From Treponema parvum (lineage in GTDB: Bacteria > Spirochaetota > Spirochaetia > Treponematales > Treponemataceae): 64,000 nt of DNA. Below the pieces are notes generated by a model. The model was not told the DNA's origin and did not search any database. It saw only the letters and a program-made list of their open reading frames with translations. The stretch is taken from contig NZ_CP054142.1 of NCBI RefSeq assembly GCF_017893965.1, positions 2,418,001-2,482,000 on the forward strand. Direction: 5' to 3'. Both the position numbers and the translations under genes were made by a program. How positions within the stretch are numbered: the stretch's first letter is position 1; each line of letters begins with the position of its first letter. Positions 1 to 7,609 of the stretch are shown piece by piece.

Positions 1-1
1 T

Positions 2-673
2 TATGCTCCGTTCGATAAAAATTTCCCGAACGGCGAATGGATGATCATAGATCCTCCCAAGGGACCGAACGGTCTTCAGTCTGCAGGCAACTATTCAAAC
101 AACTACCGCATCTACGCTATATCCGAATCGGCTGCGGCAGCGGGAAAAAAGGATGCCATAGCTAAACTTTTAAACTGGATGTCGGACGAAGGCCCTGACG
201 GCGGCTATTATATGATCGGCTGGGGTAAAGAAGGCGTAAACTTTATAAAAGATTCAAACGGCATCCCGACAACAAAGGGTATCCCAGATCCTACGAAAGC
301 GTGGAGCAATTCCGAAATAGTAAACATCACACAGCTGCGCAATATGGTATTTTACAACGGAGCTGTAGAAATAAAGGCCCGTTATCCTGCCTATACAACC
401 GACGTATCCAAAAAGATCATGGATCCGGGCGCAATTCTTATCAATATGCAGAGCCGCCCTTGGGAAAATTCAAACGGAATTTCCATGATGCCGCCGCCCA
501 ACGCCGACGTAAAAAGGTTTTTGGAACAGGGTGTTTTGGAATTTCTTACGGGAAAGCGACAGCTTACAAGGGCAAATTGGGACGCATGGGTTAAAAACTT
601 TAAGGATATAGGCGGTCAGGCGTGGAATGATGCTGGCGTCGCCGAAGGAAAAAAGAAAAACATATTCCATTGA
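2..673 (+). CDS. Extracellular sugar-binding protein, C-terminal part (cut by window start)
   Basis: The reading frame is open from base 2, so the gene starts before the window; about 223 residues remain. The fragment resembles the C-terminal half of family 1 solute-binding proteins of carbohydrate ABC transporters: an Ala-rich segment followed by a LNWMSDEGPDGGYY stretch, and a tail with a NWDAWVKNFKDIGG helix, which in this family closes the second lobe. The protein would act in the periplasm or on the outer face of the inner membrane and deliver a sugar or oligosaccharide to a permease pair. It ends 8 bases before the convergent pectinesterase gene. The substrate cannot be told from the sequence. 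The family call is fairly sure; a pectin-derived ligand is only suggested by the neighbour. Confidence 0.75.
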   Translation, partial: YAPFDKNFPNGEWMIIDPPKGPNGLQSAGNYSNNYRIYAISESAAAAGKKDAIAKLLNWMSDEGPDGGYYMIGWGKEGVNFIKDSNGIPTTKGIPDPTKAWSNSEIVNITQLRNMVFYNGAVEIKARYPAYTTDVSKKIMDPGAILINMQSRPWENSNGISMMPPPNADVKRFLEQGVLEFLTGKRQLTRANWDAWVKNFKDIGGQAWNDAGVAEGKKKNIFH

Positions 674-681
674 TCTTTGCC

Positions 682-1671
682 TTACGGGAGGCGGCACGCA
701 GCTATTACTTTAAGCTTAATATCCTTTGCCTTTCGGATCATTTCACAAGCTTCTTCATCCGAAAGGCGGCGGGCAAAGCCTCCCAAACCTCCTTCGCCGG
801 TACGGTCCCACTTGTTCTTGTAAACGGAAAAACGGCAAGTTTTTTCATTTTCCGCATTACGCCAATTATCCCATGCTTCATCGCAAATTACATCTGAAAA
901 ATCGCAGTTCATCCAGCAGCATTTTGCAAATTCCCGCCAAGGCCGGCCGAGATACACGTTTTTACGCTGCAAGCGGGAAGTCTCGCCGTCTTCGTTGTCT
1001 CTGACGACCGTGCATCCGTCAAAAATATATCCTGTTCCGTCTTTAAAACTTGAAGGCGTCGTTATGTAACATTCCGTAGATGAATCTCGCACGCACACGG
1101 TACAGTTTTTAAACAATACATCCGCGCTCCCGAAGATAAAATCCACAGTGCCCGAAATAAAGCAATCCTCGTAATACTGTAACGACGGCTTTCTCACGGA
1201 ATTTTCTTCGGGACCTTTAAAGCCGCCCGGTATGCGCTCTTTTTCAGGCAGAGGAGCTGTAAAAAGAGTGTCCTGATGTCCTAATATTTTAAGATTTTTG
1301 CAATAAACGTAAGATGCGGATGCGTACAAAGCTACCGCCTGGCCTACGTCAGTTCCCTGCCCCGCAGTGTTTTCAATAGTAAGATTTTCAAGAAAAACCG
1401 AATCTCCCGCAAAATATGCCGTAAAAGAACGGAATGTTCCCGTTTTATAACCGTCCGGATGAATATCTTTGGCGCCTATGTTTCCGCTTATCACAGTTTT
1501 TTCAGGATCTTCGCCTAAGATTTTAAGTCTTTTTTTGGCGGAAAAAATCTGCCCTTTATAAAGGCCGGGTTTAAGTTTTATGACAACGTCGTCGTCTTCG
1601 GTGTTTAAGGCGTCCTGTATCGCGGTAAAGTCGCCTGAACCGTCGGCAGCGACGGTATATATTCTGCTCAT
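682..1671 (-). CDS. Pectinesterase (carbohydrate esterase family 8)
   Basis: Predicted pectin methylesterase, 329 residues, which removes methyl groups from homogalacturonan. It shows the family landmarks in order: an N-terminal AADGSGDFTAIQDAL segment, QAVALYASA in the middle with GHQDTLF following (catalytic Asp region), VDFIFGSADVLF (the second catalytic Asp), and LGRPWREFA near residue 245 (substrate-binding Arg). The right-handed beta-helix length is normal for bacteria. No signal peptide is visible at the start used, so it may act in the cytoplasm on imported methylated oligogalacturonides, as intracellular CE8 members do. The gene is convergent with the truncated sugar-binding protein. 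Identification is strong; location is inferred. Confidence 0.9.
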   Translation of the reverse strand: MSRIYTVAADGSGDFTAIQDALNTEDDDVVIKLKPGLYKGQIFSAKKRLKILGEDPEKTVISGNIGAKDIHPDGYKTGTFRSFTAYFAGDSVFLENLTIENTAGQGTDVGQAVALYASASYVYCKNLKILGHQDTLFTAPLPEKERIPGGFKGPEENSVRKPSLQYYEDCFISGTVDFIFGSADVLFKNCTVCVRDSSTECYITTPSSFKDGTGYIFDGCTVVRDNEDGETSRLQRKNVYLGRPWREFAKCCWMNCDFSDVICDEAWDNWRNAENEKTCRFSVYKNKWDRTGEGGLGGFARRLSDEEACEMIRKAKDIKLKVIAACRLP

Positions 1672-1749
1672 TCTTGCCTCTCTATGGATAATTTTAAAAC
1701 AAATATGAATTTAATTCAAATTTTATATGGAAAAATTTACAGAATAGTG

Positions 1750-1755
1750 TATAAT
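1750..1755 (+). promoter_or_regulatory. Probable -10 box upstream of uppP
   Basis: A perfect TATAAT sits 140 bases before uppP in AT-rich DNA, without a good -35 box at the usual distance. Transcription from it would meet a terminator-like hairpin about 20 bases after initiation. Confidence 0.35.
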
Positions 1756-1781
1756 ATAGTCGTCTATAGCGTCCTGAAAAT

Positions 1782-1824
1782 ACCCCGAAGCAGATTTTAG
1801 CCGATCGGTCGGGGTGTTTTTTTT
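1782..1824 (+). terminator. Rho-independent terminator or attenuator in the uppP leader
   Basis: ACCCCGA pairs with TCGGGGT (1782-1788 with 1809-1815), followed by G and eight T. No gene on this strand ends here, because the gene to the left runs on the other strand. The element therefore terminates a short RNA started near 1760, or attenuates uppP. Confidence 0.6.
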
Positions 1825-1895
1825 AACGCCTCCGATCGCAGCAAACAGCCGGCATTCCTTGAGTTTGCCCGCAAATTTATAAAAGGCGCACACAC

Positions 1896-2888
1896 GTGCA
1901 AAGCTATATTATGACAGTATTTAAAGCTATTATCCTGGGTTTAGTACAGGGGATTACCGAATTTTTACCCGTATCGTCTTCCGGGCACCTGTTTATCTTA
2001 CGCCGTCTGTTTTTGGCAAATGAAATTCCTATTTTATTCGATATTATGCTGCACATCGCAACGCTTGCGGCGGTCGTCATTTTTTTTAGAAAAAAGATAG
2101 GGCGCCTGTTATGCGTTTTTGCAAAAATTTTATTTTTTTATCCGGTGTGTAAGTTGCGGCGCGGTTCAAACTATGACCGCGGCGGTGTGCAAACTGAAAA
2201 TGTAGGCGGCGCACAAGTGGAAGGCATTGGTGATACGAAGACTGAACGTATCGGCGGCCTCCGGCCTGACGGTCTAAGCGGCGCATGCGATGATCCTGGC
2301 GACGGCCTTACGGGAACCGACGAGCTCAGTAAAAAAACAATCATTGCCGTCCTTTTGACAACGGTTTTAACGGGCGCGATAGGAATATTTACAAAAGAAT
2401 ATGTCACCGATCTGCCGCCTAAATTTATCTGCACAGGATTTATCGTAACTGCGCTGCTTTTAATCTTATCCTCATCGGCCGAAAAACGTAATAAAGCGGC
2501 TTCGGACAAAATTCCTCTGGGAATTTCATGGCGGCAGGCGCTTCTGATCGGTCTTATGCAAGGGATCGGAACACTGCCCGGAATTTCAAGGTCGGGCTCT
2601 ACAATTTCCGGAGCCTTGTTTTCCGGAGTAGACCGTGAAACCGCGGCGGAATTCTCGTTTATAGTTTCTATTCCCGCAATTTTAGGCGCATTTATCATCG
2701 AAATAAAAGACATTGGAAAATTGTCGTCTTCCGTGGGACTTCTTCCCGCCGCGGCGGGCTTTATTACAGCCCTTGTTACAGGATATGTTTGCCTTGCGTT
2801 GCTCATGAAAATTATAAAAAAAGGGCGTCTGGAATGGTTTTCGCTTTATCTTATTCCCCTGGGAATAGCGGGCATTTTATTGTTTTAA
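1896..2888 (+). CDS. uppP: Undecaprenyl-diphosphatase UppP (BacA family)
   Basis: Integral membrane phosphatase that recycles undecaprenyl diphosphate to the monophosphate lipid carrier for peptidoglycan and surface polysaccharides; it also gives basal bacitracin resistance. Both family signatures are present: QGITEFLPVSSSGHL near residue 20 and PGISRSGSTISGA near residue 228, the latter carrying the catalytic Arg/Ser region. Hydrophobic segments follow the UppP pattern. At 330 residues it is about 55 longer than usual; the excess is a hydrophilic Gly/Asp/Glu-rich stretch at about residues 88-145 between membrane helices. The start used is GTG at 1896; an ATG at 1911 is the alternative. Identification is strong. 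Confidence 0.92.
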   Translation: MQSYIMTVFKAIILGLVQGITEFLPVSSSGHLFILRRLFLANEIPILFDIMLHIATLAAVVIFFRKKIGRLLCVFAKILFFYPVCKLRRGSNYDRGGVQTENVGGAQVEGIGDTKTERIGGLRPDGLSGACDDPGDGLTGTDELSKKTIIAVLLTTVLTGAIGIFTKEYVTDLPPKFICTGFIVTALLLILSSSAEKRNKAASDKIPLGISWRQALLIGLMQGIGTLPGISRSGSTISGALFSGVDRETAAEFSFIVSIPAILGAFIIEIKDIGKLSSSVGLLPAAAGFITALVTGYVCLALLMKIIKKGRLEWFSLYLIPLGIAGILLF

Positions 2889-2912
2889 AGCGCCAGCTGC
2901 AAGAGCACTGAT

Positions 2913-4703
2913 TCAGTCGCCGAACTGAGCCGTATACAGGCTGCTGTAAAGGCCTTCGGATTTCATAAGCTCGTCGTGAGTTCCGCACTCCGTGATTCCT
3001 TCGTTGTCTACTACGGCGATGATTTTTGCATTTTTAACGGTTGAAAGCCTGTGCGCGATTACAAAAGTCGTCCGCCCTTCGGAAAGTTCTTCAAACGATT
3101 TTTGAATCTTCATCTCCGTTGCAGTGTCCAAAGCCGACGTAGCTTCGTCCAGAATCAAAATGGGCGGATTTTTAAGAAAAATTCGCGCTATCGAAACTCT
3201 CTGTTTTTGCCCGCCTGAAAGTTTTATTCCGCGCTCACCCACCATAGTGTCGTAACCGTCTGTCATGTTCATAATATCGTCGTGAATTTCAGCGCGCTTT
3301 GCGGCTTCGATTATTTCCTGCTCGCTCGCATCGGGCTTTCCGTAAGCTATGTTTGCCCTTATAGTATCGGCGAACAAAAACACATCCTGCTGAACGATTC
3401 CTATGCAGGAACGCAAAGATCTTACGGTAACATCCCTTATGTCATGCCCGTCAATTTTTATGCTTCCGCCCTGCAGTTCATAAAACCTAGGCAAAAGATT
3501 GCATAAAGTAGTCTTTCCGCTGCCGCTTGGTCCTACCAGCGCAAGTTTTTGTCCGGATCTTACGCTTATGTTTACATTTTTTAAAACCTGTACTCCGTTT
3601 TTATATGCAAAATCCACGTTTTCATATTCGACATTGCCTAAAACGTTTGTCAATTCTTTCGCATCCTGTTTTTCAGGAGTTTCGTTATCGCTGCGCATAA
3701 TTTCGGCAAAGCGTTGGAACCCCGATATTCCGCTTGAATACTGTTCCATAAAATTTGAAAGTTTTTTTATGGGCTGAACGAAAGCGGCCACAAATAAATT
3801 TACCGCCACATAGTCGCCGAAGGTCATCTTACCTTTCATTATAAAAATTCCGCCCGTCGCAAGGACTATAACGTTTAGAAGATTCATCATAAAGTCTATC
3901 TGGCTGTGAAAGGTCGCCATAGTGCGGTAATATCCGGATTTCGCATAAAAAAAACGCTTGTTTATTTCGCCGAAACGCCTGTTTTCATATTCTTCGTTCG
4001 TAAAAGCCTTCGTAACCCTTACGCCGCTGACTGCGGATTCTATTTCGGCGTTCATATCGGCGGTTTTTTCTTTTACCGTTTTGGAAGAGCCCATCATATT
4101 CTTTTTTGAAAAATATACCCGCAAGATTAAGATTGGCAAAAGAACCGTGATCACGAGCGCAATTTCCCATCTTATATAAAACAAAAAGCATATTGCGCCG
4201 GTTAAGGTTGTAATGGAAATAAAAAGGTCTTCCGGGCCGTGGTGAGACAGTTCGCTCACTTCAAAAAGGTCGTATGTAGCCCGCGACATTATCTTTCCCG
4301 TGCGGTGCGTATCGAAAAATGAAAAGGTCTGCTTTTCAAGGTGCGCAAATATATCTCGCCGCATGTCGGCTTCTACGTAAACGCCGAACATGTGTCCGAA
4401 ATATGTAACGAACCACTGTGCGGCAAAACGCATAAAATAGCAGAGCAGAATTACGGCGAGCAGTATTGCAAAAGCTCTTACCGTTTCATACGACGCCAAA
4501 TCAAACTGCTTTAAAAGGTCGTTCAAAATATATCTTGAAATTATGGGAAAAAACAGATCTACCGCTGAAATAAACACGGCGCACAGCATGTCCAAAAGGA
4601 AAAGACGAATATGCGGTACGAAAAACGATAAAAAATATTTTATATTCGATGCCGGAACATGTCTGGAATCCGGAGGGGACAAAGGATTGTAAGTCATCTT
4701 CAT
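2913..4703 (-). CDS. ABC exporter, fused permease and ATPase (MsbA/MdlB type)
   Basis: A half-transporter of 596 residues, with an N-terminal six-helix membrane domain (about 35-325) and a C-terminal ATPase (about 355-595). The ATPase has Walker A GPSGSGKTT, signature LSGGQKQRV, Walker B ILILDEATSALD and the switch His in VIAHRLS. Such proteins work as homo- or heterodimers and export lipids, drugs or peptides from the cytoplasm. It stands alone here, with no paired second half, so a homodimer is likely. The gene is convergent with uppP. The substrate cannot be assigned. Confidence 0.88.
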   Translation of the reverse strand: MKMTYNPLSPPDSRHVPASNIKYFLSFFVPHIRLFLLDMLCAVFISAVDLFFPIISRYILNDLLKQFDLASYETVRAFAILLAVILLCYFMRFAAQWFVTYFGHMFGVYVEADMRRDIFAHLEKQTFSFFDTHRTGKIMSRATYDLFEVSELSHHGPEDLFISITTLTGAICFLFYIRWEIALVITVLLPILILRVYFSKKNMMGSSKTVKEKTADMNAEIESAVSGVRVTKAFTNEEYENRRFGEINKRFFYAKSGYYRTMATFHSQIDFMMNLLNVIVLATGGIFIMKGKMTFGDYVAVNLFVAAFVQPIKKLSNFMEQYSSGISGFQRFAEIMRSDNETPEKQDAKELTNVLGNVEYENVDFAYKNGVQVLKNVNISVRSGQKLALVGPSGSGKTTLCNLLPRFYELQGGSIKIDGHDIRDVTVRSLRSCIGIVQQDVFLFADTIRANIAYGKPDASEQEIIEAAKRAEIHDDIMNMTDGYDTMVGERGIKLSGGQKQRVSIARIFLKNPPILILDEATSALDTATEMKIQKSFEELSEGRTTFVIAHRLSTVKNAKIIAVVDNEGITECGTHDELMKSEGLYSSLYTAQFGD

Positions 4704-4915
4704 TTTGCCATTGTAGCTTAAACGGTTTTATTCCGCAATTGAGCGAGATTGCATAAAACTTTGCGACCGTGATAAGTAAAACCGCGGCAATAAAACACTG
4801 CGCCCGTAACAATAAAAAATTGCAGCTCTTTGCCGGCAAAAAACCGTCGTTAAAACACTGCGGTGCGTTGCCGGTAAAACGTGTCATTGAAGCGTTGCAA
4901 ATTTAAAAAAAAATA

Positions 4916-5476
4916 GTGTATATTATGAGTATGAAAAAACTTCAAAATATGTTTACTTTTAAATTTTTTACATTAGGCATTCTTTTGTTTTTTTTAAGAG
5001 GAGCGAATTTTACCTTTGCACAAACCGATAACTCAAACTTAAAAAGCGCAAAAGAGGAAGGAAAGCAGATGCTTGCGGATATAGGAAGCGCATTAAAAAA
5101 CATCAGTTCTTCTATAGAGGCTGAAGTAAATAAAGGCGCCTCAAAGGCAAGAATTAAGGCGGCAGAAAAGCTTATAGGCACGTGGACTTTTTCAAACGGG
5201 ACAAATTATACGGTAATCGTTTTAAATAGCGACGAGACAATGGAGATTACTCAAAAAGCTTTACTGAATAAGAGAACCTGGAAGGGAAGTTTTAATGCGA
5301 TCGGAAAGACAATTTCTTTTGCAATCTCGGAAGGAAGCGATTCCGGTAAAACATGGGAATTGAAATACAATCTGGTGAACGACAAGAGTATGCAGATTAC
5401 CTGTTCCGAAATTCCCGACGATTACGGCGGTTATGATTTTTCAAATTCTGCCGTGTTTTTTAAAAATTCGGATTAA
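4916..5476 (+). CDS. Exported protein of unknown function
   Basis: Predicted secreted or periplasmic protein of about 180 residues. A basic start (MKKLQ) is followed by a hydrophobic stretch TLGILLFFLRGANFTFAQ that fits a signal peptide cleaved after FAQ. A Lys/Glu-rich helical part (about 38-80) follows, then a beta-rich part starting LIGTWTFSNGTNYTVI, which looks like the small lipocalin-like or copper-resistance-like barrels in which a GTW motif opens the first strand. The start is unclear: GTG at 4916, ATG at 4925 and ATG at 4931 are in frame, and a possible -10 (TATATT, 4919-4924) makes the later starts more likely. It lies 14 bases before the NAD(P)HX repair gene and may share its transcript. 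Confidence 0.6.
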   Translation: MYIMSMKKLQNMFTFKFFTLGILLFFLRGANFTFAQTDNSNLKSAKEEGKQMLADIGSALKNISSSIEAEVNKGASKARIKAAEKLIGTWTFSNGTNYTVIVLNSDETMEITQKALLNKRTWKGSFNAIGKTISFAISEGSDSGKTWELKYNLVNDKSMQITCSEIPDDYGGYDFSNSAVFFKNSD

Positions 5477-5490
5477 GGTAAGATTTTGGT

Positions 5491-7236
5491 ATGAAACCGC
5501 TTTTTGCCGATACAAGACTTCTGGATCAAGCTGCGATGGATGCCTTCGCTCTCACCGAAGATATTATGATGGAAAACGCCGCAGCAGCTCTTGAATTTGC
5601 CGTAAGGCATAGACTGGGCGATATAAACGCGGCGGCTTGCAACGTACTCATAGTAACGGGCGGCGGCAACAACGGCGCGGACGGCATAACCCTAGCAAGG
5701 CGGATGAACGGCGAGAGCCGGGTATCTGTGTATCCTGCAGCGCCGCCAAAAAGCAAAATGTGCGTCTTACAGTGCGAGAGGGCTAAAAAAGCCGGCGTCG
5801 CTTTTTTAACTGAAAGAGAAATAGGAAAAAATATCCTTTATGCCGACGTAATAGTCGATTGTATTTACGGCAGCGGTTTTCATGGAAAATTCGATAAAAA
5901 AACCGCAACCCTTGTAAAGCGGATAAACCTTTCAAAGGCATACAAAATAGCTTGTGATATTCCCAGCGGAATAGACGCAAACGGTATCATAGAAACAAAG
6001 GATTCGGACGGGAACCTTCTCGCTTTTCGCGCGGATAAGACCATAGCTATGGGAGCTTTAAAGACGGCTTTTTTTAGCGATGCGGCAAAGGATTTTTGCG
6101 GCAAAGATATTGTACTCGCCCCTCTTGGAATCGGCAATAAAAAATTTGAAACCGCACCCGTCGTGCCAAGCGCGGCGGCTGGGGCGCCTGACACGGCAGG
6201 CGCGCCTAAAGAAAAAGTCCCGCCCGAAGCGTTCCTTCTTGAAAAAAGCGACATGAAACTTCCGTATCGCACGCTGCAAAATGTAAACAAGGGAACCTTC
6301 GGCCATACGGCCGTGATCTGCGGAGAAAAACCGGGAGCGGCTTTAATTGCGGGAAGCGCGGCCTTTGCCTTCGGAGCCGGCTTAGTCACGCTGGTGCATG
6401 CAAACGCCTGCCGGCCGGAAAAAACGGCAGCCGAGTCCGGCGACGGAACGGCAGTCAAGTCATATGACAGATCGGCAACCTGTAACAACTCCTTTGAAAA
6501 AGGCGGCATATCGGACAGCCCGAGCGGTTTGAACAAAAATCTTTGCTTTTACTGCCCGCCGGAACTGATGCAGTCTTCTGTCATTCCTTTAAATACAAAG
6601 TCAATAGCGCTCGGAATGGGGCTCGGTACCGACGAAAAAGCCGCTAAAGACATTTTAACTTCCGTACAAAATTTGCTGCTGAAAAATAAAAACATATATT
6701 GCGTGCTGGACGCGGATATGTTTTCTATGCCCCAAGTAAAGGATTTTCTTGAAGCCTTCGCTCTTTCCGAAAAAGAAAGACGGCTTGTGCTTACGCCGCA
6801 CCCTAAAGAATTTTTGTCTTTGCTGAATATATGCGGAATATACGGCGACTGCGAGCTTTTAGAAAAAGAAGCGCAACCGCCTTTGTCCGTGGACGAAGTC
6901 GTCAAAAACAGGATAAGCCTTTCAAAGCAATTCTTAAAAAAATACCCCGGAGCCGTTCTTCTTTTAAAAGGAGCAAACGTCTGTATTTCGTGTTCGACGG
7001 AAAACGGTGAAATTTTTACAATGATAAATTCCAACGGGAACCCTTGTCTTGCAAAAGGCGGATCGGGCGACGTCCTTGCCGGAATGACGGCGGCTTTATT
7101 GGCGCAGGGCTATACGGCGGTAGACGCCGCAGTAAGCGCGTCTTTGGCGCACGCGTTTGCCTCAAAAAAAGCTGCAAAATGCACCGCATACGGACTTACG
7201 CCTTTTATGCTTATAGAAAAAGTAAGATCCCTATAA
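5491..7236 (+). CDS. nnr: Bifunctional NAD(P)H-hydrate epimerase / ADP-dependent dehydratase
   Basis: Repairs hydrated NADH and NADPH: the N-terminal YjeF_N domain (about 1-215) epimerises NAD(P)HX and the C-terminal carbohydrate-kinase-like domain (about 250-580) dehydrates the S form using ADP. The epimerase half has MENAAAA and VTGGGNNGADG; the dehydratase half has LTPHPKEF, NSNGNPCLAKGGSGDVLAG and the closing helix. At 581 residues it is longer than the usual 490-510. The excess is two hydrophilic stretches, one at the domain linker (about 225-245) and one inside the dehydratase half (about 307-345). Function is secure. Confidence 0.92.
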   Translation: MKPLFADTRLLDQAAMDAFALTEDIMMENAAAALEFAVRHRLGDINAAACNVLIVTGGGNNGADGITLARRMNGESRVSVYPAAPPKSKMCVLQCERAKKAGVAFLTEREIGKNILYADVIVDCIYGSGFHGKFDKKTATLVKRINLSKAYKIACDIPSGIDANGIIETKDSDGNLLAFRADKTIAMGALKTAFFSDAAKDFCGKDIVLAPLGIGNKKFETAPVVPSAAAGAPDTAGAPKEKVPPEAFLLEKSDMKLPYRTLQNVNKGTFGHTAVICGEKPGAALIAGSAAFAFGAGLVTLVHANACRPEKTAAESGDGTAVKSYDRSATCNNSFEKGGISDSPSGLNKNLCFYCPPELMQSSVIPLNTKSIALGMGLGTDEKAAKDILTSVQNLLLKNKNIYCVLDADMFSMPQVKDFLEAFALSEKERRLVLTPHPKEFLSLLNICGIYGDCELLEKEAQPPLSVDEVVKNRISLSKQFLKKYPGAVLLLKGANVCISCSTENGEIFTMINSNGNPCLAKGGSGDVLAGMTAALLAQGYTAVDAAVSASLAHAFASKKAAKCTAYGLTPFMLIEKVRSL

Positions 7237-7280
7237 AATCCCAAACGCCGGCGGAAGTCTTATCGCCGTGCAGGACTATG

Positions 7281-7371
7281 CGCGACACGTTCTGGTATTG
7301 CGGCTGCGTACCGGATCTTGTGCCGTGATCGCGTGTTGTTGCCAGGTATTGCGGTTACGCGACACATTCTG
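7281..7371. repeat. Two imperfect short direct repeats in the nnr-glnN gap
   Basis: CGCGACACGTTCTG (7281-7294) recurs with one mismatch as CGCGACACATTCTG (7358-7371), each near a GGTATTGCGG word. Apart from this and the glnN promoter, I see nothing else in the 373-base gap. Confidence 0.4.
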
Positions 7372-7481
7372 TATCGCAAAAGATCTATTGCGGTAAACAT
7401 GCTTAAAATTTTAAAAAAAACACAAAAAATCAACTCTTTTACGGTAAATTGCATGATTTTTCATTAAAATTCTCAAAATAC

Positions 7482-7510
7482 TTGACAGTCTTACTGCAAA
7501 TCATTATAAC
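7482..7510 (+). promoter_or_regulatory. Sigma-70 type promoter of glnN
   Basis: TTGACA (7482-7487), a 17-base spacer and TATAAC (7505-7510) make a near-consensus vegetative promoter. It leaves a leader of about 93 bases before the glnN start, which has a strong AGGGAGG ribosome site. Confidence 0.75.
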
Positions 7511-7609
7511 GAATTTCGTAAATATCGGGAAATATCGTCGACAAACAGCGGCTTCTTGCATTTTTGCATTTAAATGTTTGCGCGGGTTTAAGATTGCAGG
7601 GAGGATTTT

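Noticed and set aside
2171-2806. Long reverse-strand ORF across uppP
   Set aside because: It is a shadow of the uppP frame caused by high GC codon positions and has no recognisable domain.
5880-6536. 218-codon reverse ORF opposite nnr
   Set aside because: Shadow of the dehydratase coding frame, with Ala/Pro/Ser bias and no domain.
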